DNA from: Membranipora membranacea
Taxonomy: Eukaryota > Bryozoa > Gymnolaemata > Cheilostomatida > Membraniporidae
Length of the DNA stretch: 64,000 nt
Assembly (NCBI GenBank): GCA_914767715.1
Contig: OU612070.1
Location: 22,866,025-22,930,024 of the forward strand
Reading direction: 5' to 3'
This document shows positions 23,011 through 35,349 of this stretch, piece by piece. Positions within the stretch are counted from its first letter, which is position 1, and each line of letters starts with the position of its first letter. The notes under the pieces were generated by a model. That model was not told the DNA's origin and searched no databases. It saw only the letters and a list, made by a program, of their open reading frames with translations. Both the position numbers and the translations under genes were made by a program.

Positions 23011-26000
23011 GTCATATCAGCAGCAGCCCTTTTAATAGTTATCATCACGCCAGTAATTCATGTGTTGGTCAACCACTGCCATCTTCAATTGTATTTTCTT
23101 ATATTTGGCTTAGTGGTCAAACTGGTTCTCGATGAGAAAGTCAGCAATCAATTTATGTGTCTAAAGAAATCTGCTACTGCAAGTATTGAGCTATTGTTTG
23201 GTTTCATTGGTTTTGTGTGACACGGCTCAAATCTTTTTTTTTGTCTGAGGTTGTTTGGTCTGTAAAATTATTTGTAGAAGTGACAATACAAGACCTAGAT
23301 TATAATACTTTGTAAATTTTAGTTCCTGTATGATTGAGGTCGCACTGCATGACGGGTCAGAATGGCCCTAGTCCTTCAGATAGTGACATGCCTCCCGTAA
23401 CATGGTGAAAGCATAAACTAATCAAGTACCTCAATAGTATGGGGTGGAGGACCAATTTAAAAATCGCACTTGTTGCCCCAAAATGAACTTTCAGCGGTCA
23501 CTACGAGTCGACATCCAATATTCCGTTTGAACTGTGAAAATAACTAATAGACACGACCGCCAATACAATATTAAAAAGTTTTAATAAGCTATACGTCACG
23601 TTTACGGAAGATAAATCTTTGCAAAAAGAGTCATATTTGTTTTCCCTACATTTACACCTTCATGTCATCATTTTGCAGATCGACAGTTCTATACTATTTG
23701 GGAACTGAAAATGCCAGTTCAGGACTAGATCTGTGGTGTTTGCTACAAAGCATTATCATGATCAAATTGTTTGCCAATTAGGAGAAAATCCTGAGATAGA
23801 AGCCACAATTAATTATTTTTAGCTGTTAAGGGGTTCAATAAGCACACGTTTCCTTGTGTGGCAGCAGTAGTTTAAAGTAGAAAGAGCATCAACTATGTAG
23901 GATAACAGTAAATGGACATACAGAATGAATAACCTGCAGATGTGGCACATTAAGACTTGTGACCAATTGTTGTAGAATGTTTTGCATTTTATTTGATTCC
24001 TAAAACTTGTGGGTGATGTAATGGATGAATATCTAATTTATATCATAGCCAGCCCAGATATTCATCTTTGTGTCCTATTTCTGGGTCATTTTGATTTGCA
24101 CATTTGGTTGGAAATGGATCAAAATCATCCCTAGGGCCTAGACCTACTCTTTTACACCATAGCTGATCATCAAGCTGCCAAATTGGAGACATCACTGAAC
24201 CTATATTGCCTCACAGGGCCATCCACCGAGGGTTTTGAATTCTATCAAGTGCAAGTTGTCAACAACCGTCACAAGAATTGCTGGCCTTGTCTACAGATTT
24301 AAGGTTTTCAGAAACTTTATGGTTCTCTCCTAATAAAAACTGCTAAGGAACTGATGTAAGCACTTCAGGTTCAGCTAAATTTAACATCGTCAAAAAACTG
24401 CTTGTAATCCCTTGCGCACATACTAATGACAACTTACTGACATACAATAAGCGGCAATTGGCAACCATACATAGCCTGAATTTTAATTGATAGTTGTGCA
24501 CTCAAATGTAATTTAATTGTATCTGATGCAATGTTGACCAACCACACATAATATATAAGAGTTTGGCTGAAATGCATTTTTGCGTCCCGCATGTGGACCA
24601 CCCCTACTTCGTTAATAAGGTGGGCAAGGAACAAATATATATGTATTGTATATATCATTGCCTCAGTTCCCTAAATGACCTTCTAGCTTTCTGTTGTCTC
24701 TATCACATATTCTATGCTAACAATACAATGCATTTGGAAACATCATCTTCTTAATCCGAAATTCCAGAATAAGAATGTGGCCACCATGTGTTTAGAACCC
24801 TTACTGATGGAAATCTTTCATGAAAGGAAGGTTTTTTTTATCATTTTTGGTCAAGTTGGCCCCCTCCCTCCTCCTCCTCCTCCTCAAAAGGCGGAAAAAA
24901 ATTGATGTGTTACTATGACATCACTGCTTTATATTTATGATAATGAGGTGGAAGATAAATTTTAGAGTTTGGAGTTATATTTACCACACCAGTGTCAGTC
25001 ATGTAGATAGAATCAGATTGTCAATTAAAAAATACAAGGCATGAATATTTCTGTTGTTAGAAAATCTCATAATCAATTTAAAAATATCTTTGCTCTTTTT
25101 TGAGTGCGGGCTTTTATCTAGACTGAGGTTAGTGGAGGCTCATAAGGATATTATACTCAATCGTTCATAGTGTTTCTTGAATGAAGTGGATGCACCAGAT
25201 CTGACAAAATTTTATCAAAATGATTTTGACATAAACTAAAAATAAAATCATTTATAAACGGGAACTGTCGACATGCAACGTCAATACCACTAGTCATCAA
25301 AGGGTGTCAATCGGACGGATGTTCCTACCAAATCATTTGACATTTTGACGGATCTATTATTAAGCATATTTTATGAAATCGACATAATAAATAAAGAGGC
25401 AATAACTGTACCAACCGTTATACTCCACCATTATCAACTATCATATGTCAGCGCTGTGTCGATATGCAGAATTGTTTTTTTTTTCAAATCTTCTGATATG
25501 ATTAAAATGATTGTGCAAAAAATTAGATACAGTCCCAGTCTTGGGTCAATGCAAATGTGTCAGTCAGATTTAATGTATTAAACATGACCTGATTCCAGCA
25601 ATCCTGTAGAGATGAGAAATGCGTACTAATAAGTTATTAAAAATATAGCGCCACGTCTCAAACCGATTCCAAACAGTATTAGTGGTATGATGGCTTTCCT
25701 TTGTTCACCAGGTATTTTTGGTTCACTTGAGGTGTTATAAATGGAATTTCACTACTATTGCTTCATTTTAGCATATTTTCTGATTTATCCTGCGGCAATG
25801 ACACATTCTCAGTATATTTCTGTGAAACTGAGTATGTAGAAATCATGAATGAGATGAATTTGTCCCTCTTGATGTATGAAACACTAAGTCACCTTCTGAA
25901 CTGGAAGAAAAATGGCATCTTTTTAGATGAGAAAACATACACTATGTTTCCATAGGCCGAATGAGTGGTCCACTTCCGTATCCAATGATGAATGCTAACG

Positions 26001-26027
26001 ATTTCCATGATGAAAAAACATGAAAAG

Positions 26028-26110
26028 TGTTTTGCCGAGGCCAGGATTTGAACCCGGTCCTGCCGGATTTACGTCATTGTGAGCAAGCAAGCAATACATT
26101 CATCTACGCC
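26028..26110 (-). repeat. tRNA-like relic with B box
   Basis: On the minus strand GGTTCAAATCCTGGC closes a tRNA-like 3' half (B box GGTTCAAATCC, followed by a stretch that could pair as an acceptor). The 5' half lacks a clean A box. It is probably a SINE head relic rather than a working tRNA. Confidence 0.4.
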
Positions 26111-26892
26111 GTTTCGTTTAAACATGGTTCCTCCCTTCGAATGAACAAGCGCGACCCAATGCGTGCGGAAGTCCCATGTATCGATTGGCCCTCAAATAGA
26201 TGCCACATCGACATTTGGAAACATAGCGATACCGGTTTTTGAAGACTTTTTCATTCGCATCAACACCAAATAGAAGATATCTTAATACAAAGAAATGGGG
26301 AGTGACTTTTATGTAAAGTTGGTCCACAAAAAAATTCATGGTGCCAAACATTTTTGTAATAATCTGCTAATTTTTGACTGAAAAGTACAGCTTGTGCCTT
26401 GTATAAATAATAGTAAATACAAGCAATTGCAATACAATTGCAAGCATTAGCAGAAAACATTTCTGTTGAGGTATGTCTCTCGCTGACTAATACTGGTAAA
26501 AAAACATTTACGGTTGGCCTGACATACTGATTAATTACATTTCACCTTCTCACTCTGACTGTCATATTATTATATTATATATTGTTATAATATAACAAAT
26601 ATATTATCATATTTTACCCTCATTGTTTGATCAAATTTGCCAGCATCAGAGTTACACCCCCTTCTACTGGACCGCGCTTAGAAAGTTTGATCAAACTTGA
26701 TTATCCTTGTCTTCTTTTCTGCCATCTGGCTTATCATGCAAACTTAAATTTTACAGCAGTTTGTTTATTTAAAAAAAAAACAGCAATTTAGAAAACCTTG
26801 TGGCACTCATAATTATGAACTTTCTTTGGTTTCAATCACACAGGAATAGCCTGTGAAAGCCGCACACACAGTCCATTTTGTGTTATAACAAT

Positions 26893-26955
26893 CAATAATG
26901 CTAATAATGCTAATAATGGTAATTATGCTAATAATGCTAAAAATGCTAAAAGAAC
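26893..26955. repeat. AATAATGCT 9-bp microsatellite
   Basis: About six imperfect units of AATAATGCT in the 3' flank of the TRIM-like gene; absent from the duplicate at 32.4 kb. Confidence 0.8.
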
Positions 26956-26975
26956 TAAAATGGTTTTATCTTTAG

Positions 26976-26981
26976 TTTATT
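26976..26981 (-). terminator. Polyadenylation signal of the TRIM-like gene
   Basis: AATAAA on the minus strand, 50 bases after the stop codon at 27031. Confidence 0.55.
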
Positions 26982-27030
26982 GAGTCGTGATAAGATGAAT
27001 TGTTATACACAAATTCATTGGCAGACAATA

Positions 27031-30000
27031 TCATCCTGGTGTTGACCTCACTTTCCTAATAATTCGATTATTTAGGCGCTTTGGCAGTTTGGGTCGGATA
27101 TAGTTAGTTGGGACAAGTCCCAAGTCTCCTGATCCGTTTACTACTGTTGACCAGCCGTAAAATTCTTCCTGATTCAATAATAGCGTAAGAGTTTCTCCTG
27201 ATTTTAGAGGCAATGTTCCTAGGTCACCACCTTTAATACATAAATATATTAAAGTCCTTGAGGTTGAGCTGTGTGTTCAAGATAAAAGATAATACAACTG
27301 GTCCTGAGTGAGATTACACTGGTTGGTAGTTTCATTTCAAAGTGTCTGCTGGATGGCAAATGCTGTTGTGTAAAGAGTAGAATTAGTGATAAGAATCCAA
27401 TTCAAAAACTTTCAGTTTGAAATACTGGACATTCAAGCTGCAAGAAATAAACCAACCTCCATAATCATACAAAGCTTCAAAAGAGAGACTATCATCGGTC
27501 TGCTGATCTTCATGCTGAACAACTCGAGCGCTGTCTATTTGTTGACCTATGATGACAAAATGATTAAAAGCTCAGACTTAGTATTTCCGTTAGTAACAAT
27601 TGAAGGTTTTCCAAGCACAATCGAGTTCGCCAAAGAAAGAAGAAGAAGATAATGAATTTGTTTTGGAGGGAAGGCCTGTATTGAGATGAGCTGGGAAAAC
27701 GTGGATAACAGTAAGAATCCGTAGCCCCCCCCCCCTCCTTCCGCATATTTATCCCTCCTAAAAAGGTTACTTTAGATTGCATAAATAATAAATCATGGTA
27801 TCTCAAAAACTTTGCAAGGTCGTAAATCCCATCCAAATTCTACAGATAATGGATAATTCAGCTTTGAATAGGACAGTGAATTCATCATTTATTATCTGTG
27901 CATGGTTATCAATCTATGAAGGTGTCAACAGGTCATCTGGTGCTGCTCTGCAGACCCAGGTCTAGTAACTCGTGTACACGATTGAGCAGTAATTATACTT
28001 CTAATAACTAAGGACTCACATATATCCTTTATGACATAAATCTTTTCGAGATCATTTTGTTCCTCATCAACCATTCGCTTGATCACTTTCGCTGCGTGTT
28101 CTTGGGTTTTCAATTCTTCCTCCTTGGCTTTTAGTTCGCACCTCAAACGTTCAAGCTACATTCAAAACAACGCTTATATTATAGAGACAATGTTCAATCC
28201 AAGCAAGCTTCCAAGCAAACCAAGCAAGCCTCTAAAGCAAGCAAGCCAGGCAAGTCTCTAAAAGTTTTCATTTTAAAGCTTGCTTGGTTATATTCACTGA
28301 TATATATTCATGGATTAGGGGAACATATCTGACCTTGAACAAGTGTACGGCGATTTATGTATGTTTTCTGGAAACAATTTCATATCTTTTATTAATCCAA
28401 GAGTTAAGTAATACTACAGCCGACTCCTTGTAATCATTTATCAAGTAGCTTGTCTGAGTTTTCAAAGGTTGCTACTGGGACATCAGTCAATACATAAACA
28501 ATAAAGCTGCCAGAATTTTAGCTAGATCCAACTACTGATACAAAGTTAAATCCCAATGTAATTTCTCCATAAATAGTTAAGCTGTGTATTTTACCACTAA
28601 TTCATGATTATGTATCATTGGTTATATTTAATACTTCTGTGTACTTGTCTTATGACTGACTCATGGAAAGACATGTGACAGCATGGAAAGACATGCTGAC
28701 AAGCTGGAAAGACAGCTAAGAATTCACTACAAGGGGTCCCAGCAATGGGCCATGTAAGGCCAACAACCCTCACACGTACGCTGTGTTACATAGGGTGGCA
28801 ATGGTGGAGTGGAATGAGCTGTGGGACAAGAGAACACAACTCTGAGTAGTGAATAGCAGGCATGCTAATTAGCGCCATCAACCCATTCTTTTTTGCTATT
28901 CACTGCCAGGCGATTAGTGCCGCAAGAGTTGTGGGTTCGAATCCCATTTGGGGAGCTTTCAAGTTTGATTGTTCCAGCCCCCAGCACCCTCGGGTGTATT
29001 CCTCTTCTACAAGATGGTACTAAGCAGAAAGGAATACTTTCTCAAGCATAATATTGTTGAACACAGAATGTGTAGACAGTATGTATATATAGAACTGGCT
29101 ATAACAATAATATGGCTAAAGAGTTCGATGCTGAATAATTCGTTTTATAAACAACACAGCAGTATGTGCATCATTATGGCCTGAGAACAAAACCAAGTTT
29201 ATATCCCCTCTTACTGATACATATTTATAACAATGGACCCTCTTTTCGGACACAGTCAATAGATGAATAAGACACTCTGAGAGTTACCTCCTTTTCCATT
29301 TCAGTTTTAATTCCCTCATATTGCATCATATATTGATTGAGGACATCAGCCAGATCTTCTAGTTGGTGCTTCTCTGTCGATCCACAGGGGAATCTCTTCA
29401 AGCATCTTTAAAAGAGAGAGAATGGTTTTTCACAATCATTTTTCTCTGCAGAATATTTTTTCAGGTTGAACGAGATTAATTTGATCATGCTGTGAAAACT
29501 TTTTATTTACTCGTCATTTAGATATAGCTACGGGTCCTGTTATAACTGATGCCTGTTGTCACCGTGACACTAGACCAAGTGTGGGCCATACGCCTGCATT
29601 TTGACTCGCCCCCCCCCCCTCCACTACCACGCCACAGCCCTGCAGTGTGACAAATAGAAGGGGGGCAACTGGAATGCTGGATCAAACTTGATATACAGTA
29701 ACAATAATGCATTAGCATAAGTCATGTCTGGATCAGCTATGTATAATTAAACCAGCACTCACTTGACTTGGCTCTCAGTAAATGATTTTTTTGCCTGCTA
29801 ACAGTACTAATGTTAACAAAACATAAAGTTGTAATAACTATATAGCCAATGTAGTGTAACAGTGGGTTGCTAATCACTAAAGCACTCCGTAAACAAAAAA
29901 GAGTACGGAGATGATATGTTATGGACCAAGTATGATCCTTTGCCTACATTCAGAGTTGCTCCCCTTCCACTGATCAGGCAGCAGGCCAATTTTTACCTGC

Positions 30001-31412
30001 GGCATGACCATGGTAAGCTTGATCTTGACATATATTAATGTGCTAGGCCTTTAGGCTATAATCCGACAGAATGCCTTTGATCTAGATAACTCTTCATTTG
30101 GAAACATCTGCCATAAATTGAAATTCTATCACCTTCCAAAGATGCCTCAAAACAAACAATCGAAAATAACAAATTGAGGAAGCTTGAGCAGGATAAAAAA
30201 AAACATCTTAGACTCATTTCCAAGTCTATGATAAATGGCCACTGGACTCAATATGAAGGGACCAGCCAAGCTGAGAATATCCTCTCTGGTTCTAGCACCC
30301 ATAGTACTAAAGCTGCTGCGCCCTACGCCTTTCTAATACCATTACCAGATGAATACTATAATCAACAAAACTATGAAACACAAGGCATTATTTTTAAATT
30401 ATGTAGGCAATAAATTTACCTGTAGCAGAAGAACTTTTCACATTTTGAGCATCTAACCTCCACCTCCTTCCTACAGTCATCATGCTGACATACTGAACCT
30501 ACATAATATGAAAAAGGCAGCGTGACCAGTATTGTATTGTATTGTATTGTACTGTATTGTATTGTATTGTATTGTATTGTATTGTATTGTATCGTATCGT
30601 ATCGTATCGTATCGTATCGTATCGTATCATATTGTATTGTATTATATTGTATTGTATTGTATATGAAGGCCCCCAGGCCCTGGAACACTAGTTTGTTCTA
30701 GAATCTAAAGGTTATCAACTTGTATGACTGGCAAATGAACCCCACAGGATCTGATGATCTATTCGTCTTGTGTCTTGGTCTGACCAATGAGTATAATGAT
30801 AATCTTCAGCCTCAACCTAGCTAGCATGAGTCAGCCAACAGTAGTTTTTGGTTCTATTTATGCTGAACTAAGGGTCAGCGCTGCAAAGTTAGAAAAAGAT
30901 AACCATGCTAACCACAACCACAAGGCCTCATACCCTTACTATGATATGGTGCTTTCTTATCCTCATGTGAATCGATTGATGCGGTCAGCTGTTCCCTCAT
31001 TTTTCTACTCAAACGGCAAACAGGAAATGATACTGCCTGCTGCTTGTATGTGAGTCGGCATTCCGGACAATTGAATGATCCACATGTATAAATCCCCTCT
31101 TAAAATGTAAAAAATCAGAACAGGCGTAAATGTCAAGGCCTCAAAACTCTTGCTTCACTACAGGATCTCACTTTCAGATTACCATGGGCGTGCCTATATC
31201 ATCATGTATTATTTTGACAGCAATCAGCAAGATGTGTCATCATAGATTTATAATTCAATGATTCAGCTATTAAGTAACCTTAGTAAATGGTATACCTCAC
31301 CTAAGCATTGGACACAGTATCTATGTTGGCAGGGTAGGAGCCTCAGCTCTTTTCGTTCGTAGCAGACTCCGCACTCAACCTGCTCCAAAAGCTTTTCAAC
31401 TATGGAAGCCAT
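27031..31412 (-). CDS. RING / B-box / coiled-coil / SH3 protein (TRIM-like E3 ubiquitin ligase), 297 aa
   Basis: Seven minus-strand exons join in phase: 31412-31301, 31098-30940, 30498-30420, 29405-29288, 28155-28020, 27546-27457, 27230-27031, all GT-AG. Residues 14-51 form a C3HC4 RING (C14, C17, C28, H30, C33, C36, C48, C51; core VECGVCYERKELRLLPCQHR). Residues 94-130 form a B-box-like zinc finger (C94, H96, C99, C107, C110, C115, C118, H130). Residues about 133-200 are predicted coiled coil (RCELKAKEEELKTQEHAAK). Residues 226-278 form an SH3 domain assembled across the last intron: ALYDY (226-230), GETLTLL, the ligand-site Trp258, and GLVPTNYI (269-276). A basic tail (RLNNRIIRKVRS) ends it. 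RING and B-box proteins are usually ubiquitin ligases; the SH3 would replace the usual SPRY or NHL substrate domain and suggests proline-rich targets. The order is inferred from splice signals without transcript support, but seven consecutive phase matches argue strongly for it. Confidence 0.9.
28662..28722. repeat. Short tandem repeat in TRIM-like intron
   Basis: Three imperfect units of about 20 bases built on GGAAAGACATG(C/T)TGACA lie in the intron between exons 4 and 5. Confidence 0.6.
28880..29015 (+). mobile_element. tRNA-derived SINE, family 2, 5'-truncated copy
   Basis: TATTCACTGCCAGGCGATTAG, then the B box GTTCGAATCCCA and the body TTCAAGTTTGATTGTTCCAGCCCC match, on the opposite strand, the copy at 44870-45062. 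This copy begins inside the tRNA-like head and lies in the intron between exons 4 and 5 of the TRIM-like gene, antisense to it. Confidence 0.75.
30529..30662. repeat. Pentanucleotide microsatellite (TATTG/TATCG)n
   Basis: About 26 units of 5 bases with an internal block of TATCG variants (about 30591-30628). It lies in the intron between exons 2 and 3 of the TRIM-like gene. Confidence 0.97.
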
Positions 31413-31605
31413 AGCTGACGCAGCTGACAGCCAGCCTTCGTCCGATTAAAGCCAAATTATTCTTTCAAAGGCACATGTTTACAAATAATGTGAAAAATTC
31501 ATTGAATAAAACACTGTTACCCTCTAATTGGCCTGCCCCGTTCTCTTTTTTATTATGAACATGGCTGCACCTAGATTGTTAAGAAGTTGTGCAGGGCTCA
31601 CTGAT

Positions 31606-31875
31606 CACTGTGCAAAATCAGTTCCTAATCAATGATTATACACTGGGCATAAGTCTGAATAATCATATTTGTACCTTCATTATTCCACTTTATACATTGA
31701 TTATACCACATTCCTGGCAAAATAATGCAACTATAATTATTCAATGTATGGTATAAGTAGACAACTTATTCAATTCAATTGTAATTATACAATGTAGGTA
31801 TAACTTCATCAATAATTTATACAATCATTATCCTGCATGGAATAAGCTCTGCATAGGAATCGATTTTGCACAGTG
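31606..31875. mobile_element. MITE-like element, 22-bp inverted ends, 3-bp target duplication
   Basis: CACTGTGCAAAATCAGTTCCTA at the left (31606-31627) is matched by the inverted right end (31854-31875) with two differences. Both ends are flanked by GAT (31603-31605 and 31876-31878). The length of 270 bases, AT-rich non-coding core and 3-bp duplication fit the general pattern of PIF/Harbinger-type MITEs. It lies about 190 bases upstream of the TRIM-like start codon. Confidence 0.7.
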
Positions 31876-32114
31876 GATGAATTAGAAAAACTGTAAAACT
31901 ACAATCAACATTACATACTGGTTTACAATAAGAGAAAGGGACAAACTAGATAACCAATTTAATATAAAACCAATGACTAATCATAAAATATCAAAACAAC
32001 TAGCGCAAATGAAAATTACAGCAAACAAACATTAGCTTTCAATATACAAGAATGTTATGTTTTTCTTATCTCTGTTATCTCTGTTATAGTTCATTAATGA
32101 CTTTTATAAATTCA

Positions 32115-32790
32115 TGGTGGACTAGGTACTATACCTTCATCATCAGGAGATACCATAGACTTAATAATAATAATAATAATAATTATTATTAAGTCTTTGG
32201 GAGATACTCTTACACTATTGAACAAAGGCGATGGTTGGGCAAAAGTGATTAATGGATCTGGTAGTTTGGGACATGTCCATTCCCTCCTCTATCTATTTAT
32301 AAATCCGGTCTATACTTTTCCAAAGCGCCCAGAAAGGCAAGGTCAACACAAGGTCAACACCAGGGTGATATTGTCTGCCAATCCATAATATAATAATGTG
32401 ATTGCAACTCAATTTCTCAAATTAAAACCATTTTAGTACAACTTAGCATGGACTATGTGTTCTGCTTTCACTGGCCCTTCCTGTGTGATTGAAGCCAAAT
32501 ATAGTACAAAATTCTGAGCGACACCTTGATAGTTTTTTTAAACAAAAGAAGTTGTTGTAAAATTCAAGTTCGCATGGTACACCAGATGGCAGCAAGGTAT
32601 TGCTCCTTACAACAGAAATAAAGACAAGGATAATCAAGTTTGATCAAACTCACTAAATGCACAAGGATAGAAGGGGATGCTACTCCAATGCTAGCAAATT
32701 GGATCGAACAATGAGGGTATAATATGGTAGTCCGAGTCAGAAGCTTGGTGAAATGTAATCAGTATTGTAAGTCGAAAAGATGGGAGCAAT
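32115..32790 (+). pseudogene. Inverted, decayed duplicate of the SH3 exon and 3' flank
   Basis: The plus strand reads GDTLTLLNKGDGWAKVINGSGSLGHV, clearly derived from the SH3 exon of the minus-strand gene (GETLTLL...YGWSTVVNGSGDLGLV). The acceptor AG before the exon has changed (TTCATGGTGG instead of TTAAAGGTGG), the VPTNYI end is frameshifted, and a 48-base palindrome plus a duplicated hexamer interrupts the exon. Similarity extends through the former 3' flank to about 32790. No upstream exon was found beside it, so only the 3' end of the gene was copied. Confidence 0.85.
32153..32200. mobile_element. 48-bp palindromic mini-element with 6-bp target duplication (copy 1)
   Basis: The element runs from CCATAGACTTAATAAT to TTATTAAGTCTTTGG and is a near-perfect palindrome with an AAT/ATT core. 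It is flanked by GAGATA at 32147-32152 and 32201-32206. The parent SH3 exon (minus strand near 27190) has the uninterrupted site reading TCAGGAGAAACTC, with a single hexamer. This gives direct within-window evidence of insertion. Confidence 0.85.
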
Positions 32791-32799
32791 ATGAGATAT

Positions 32800-35345
32800 G
32801 AATAAATACAATTTGCCAGGACAAGACAGTTTCAAAAGAGATAATTTACCGCGTTTCCTGTTCATCGCCTGATTTCCTACGACTGAAGATGAAAATTGCT
32901 AAGAAAAGACAAGTCAACTTCCCTGACAAAGACACATTATTGACTCACTATAACTCCTTGGAGTTGCGACTTAGTGTAGTTGTTAGACTCTCTTTAGTCC
33001 CCCAAAATGGATGATACCAATAAGACAGCCTGATATGATAAGATTGCTATCTGGAACTTAAGTTAATTGTGGCCTCATTTTTGCTACTGACTTACATCTG
33101 AAAATATGAGCTTGGGTTCATTATTGCCACCGCAAATATATCAAAAGCGTTCGGAGTTATACTGCCCTCAGCTGTGAGGACACAACTCTGATTTCCATTT
33201 ATTGAGATTTGAATAATTGCCATATTCAGGCTGAATTTTTCAAAAAGCCTCTGAAAGTGGAAAGAGAAGCGATCACCCTTCGCCGTTCAGACCAAGGTTT
33301 AATACAGTGTGAAGGAAAAAAATTCAAAAAAAACTGAAAACCACTCTTTGGTTATAAATATATAAGCAATGCACAAGACATCTACCTCCATGTAGTAATT
33401 ATCGAATGACAGATTCCAGTTTTAAGTATCTCAATTATGTAAAATAAGGGCCCCTGTAAAACTCGCTGTTCCATTCAAACACAACATGGCTGCTGAGATG
33501 ATCAAAGGTTTACCCCAGCAAATTGTTGAAGTATACAAATGAGGTGGTTGCTCCCTGTTACTCAAAAAGTGGTAGCCCTGATAAAAGATTGACAATCATG
33601 TTTACAGAGGACTGTCAAGTAAAATTTTTCAAGACAGACGAGTTTACAGGTTATGTGAACATATCAACAATCATATTCAGCTCTCCAATTCAGATAATAA
33701 ATAAATAGAAAAGGCATTTCATCAACTCAACATATTGCAACAACAATTCACAACGCAATGCTAATATATTGGCAAAGCTGACAGTTTTCTGATGCGGGGA
33801 ACCTGATGACCATAAGAACAAAGCGCTCTAGCTCCAATCCAAACTCGGCGCTGACACAAATGACTTTAATATGGCTTTCAGGATGTGTGCATAGAAACAT
33901 TTATATCATCACAGCTTAGAAAAAAATATCATATTATCTGCTGTGTTGAACTTGAGCGCTTAGTTGCAGTTTTGCTTAAGAAGCAGAGACTGACTATCAA
34001 AATTTATTTAATTTGCAGCTCCTGCATTGAGCTCCAAGCTTGTTGATTTAATGGTGTGATAACTCCCTAAGGTCAAAGGTGACAAAGCAGAAAAATAGGT
34101 GCTTCAGGCTGCCAGCCTGAATACTTAACTGATTATCCACTACAAGCGTTGATAACTCTACAGATAGTTGTAATTATTTTGTTTATTTCCACTGATATAT
34201 ATCTGTTTGTATCAGTAATAATAAGTAGCTCACTTTCAGTGAAGCCGTCATAGGCCATCACAACAGTATTCACCATAACCTGTATGTATAGTTAACTCAT
34301 AATTTGGAGCAGCATTGCACTTTTTTAACAGAGACTTACTGAGGTTACTCAACAGTTCTGCAAACTTGATGATCCTTTTTCAGAATTAGCCGATCTCAGG
34401 AGTTTAAAAGGGTATCCAACCGAGGTTGGACACAGATATTGTTACCACTTAATCTGAAAAGGAATACATTGAGAAGGAAAAGTCCCTGGTTCACACAGGC
34501 TAAAGTGAAAATATATAAATGAAGCTTCCTTCATCTTGGATGAGATGGTTTCATTCTGTATTATTGTTACAGGGAAAAATCCTACTGGTATTTGGACAAG
34601 ATATGTTACAAACGTATGCAGTGATTTATAAATGTGTTTTCATCGCTTTTGATTGCTATTAGAAACCAAAGAGTTAGAAGAATTTGATAACCTATAGGCC
34701 TACTTCTTTTACATCTAATGGCCTTGAACTCAGGCTTGTCGCCACACATCGTGATGTATCATCTCATTGTTCTAAAGATCCGGTTCACAATGCATGCTGC
34801 ATGATGCTCCAGGATCTTAGTCCCTCTTATGTTCAGCAGGCTGGGCTGACCCTCCATTTTGACCTGTCACACAACACCACACACCTATTAGAGCCTTTTG
34901 GTGTTTGTTGACGTGAAGGAATGTCATTCATATATCTTATTTCAGTATGACTTTGCCATATTTTCTAGGTACCAGTTTTGTAAAAAGAAACCTAGGTGAA
35001 CTCAGGTAATTACGTAATGGTGAATGTGTTATCGAGACCATAAATGGACATGAGTTTTTGAATGTGTTATTACGTAGTGTGTCACAATACCTCTATTGTG
35101 AGAATCGATGGACATCTCACCTTCCACAATTAACCTGATTCCGCTTGTTGACCGTGATTGCCATTATATTATCAAAAATATGATCATTCTGATGATATTC
35201 AAGAGAAAAGTATTATTGTTTCTCTGCTATTGACTGGATGGTTGCACACATGCAGAGCTGTGCATGTTATATTACATTCATTGTATAAATTTTTTATTGC
35301 GTCACCAAACAACAGCTTCTTCTTGTCAGTTTTCGTGAACTAACG
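32800..35345. other. Spacer, no gene recognised
   Basis: Only short, motif-free open frames (for example 33523-33708 and 34684-34911). No repeat beyond low-complexity stretches was seen. Confidence 0.45.
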
Positions 35346-35349
35346 CTCA

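Larger units (their letters stand above)
22110..26500. other. Long repeat-bearing spacer without a recognised gene
   Basis: Open frames are all short and without motifs. Contents include an AT-rich tandem array (22858-23010), a CCT repeat (24864-24886) and a tRNA-like relic (26028-26110). A motif GCTGCTTCTGACC/GGTC near 22415 and 22735 is preceded both times by ACCTA(C/T)...CTAGG, a weak local duplication. Confidence 0.5.
26530..27240 (-). repeat. Parent arm of an inverted segmental duplication (with 32115-32790)
   Basis: This region, holding the last exon and 3' flank of the TRIM-like gene, matches 32115-32790 in opposite orientation. Shared landmarks include AGGTCAACACCAGG(A/G)TGATATTGTCTGCCAAT, GATTGAAACCAAA versus GATTGAAGCCAAA, and AGACAAGGATAATCAAGTTTGATCAAAC. 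Differences are substitutions and small indels; the AATAATGCT repeat (26893-26955) is expanded only here. Confidence 0.85.
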
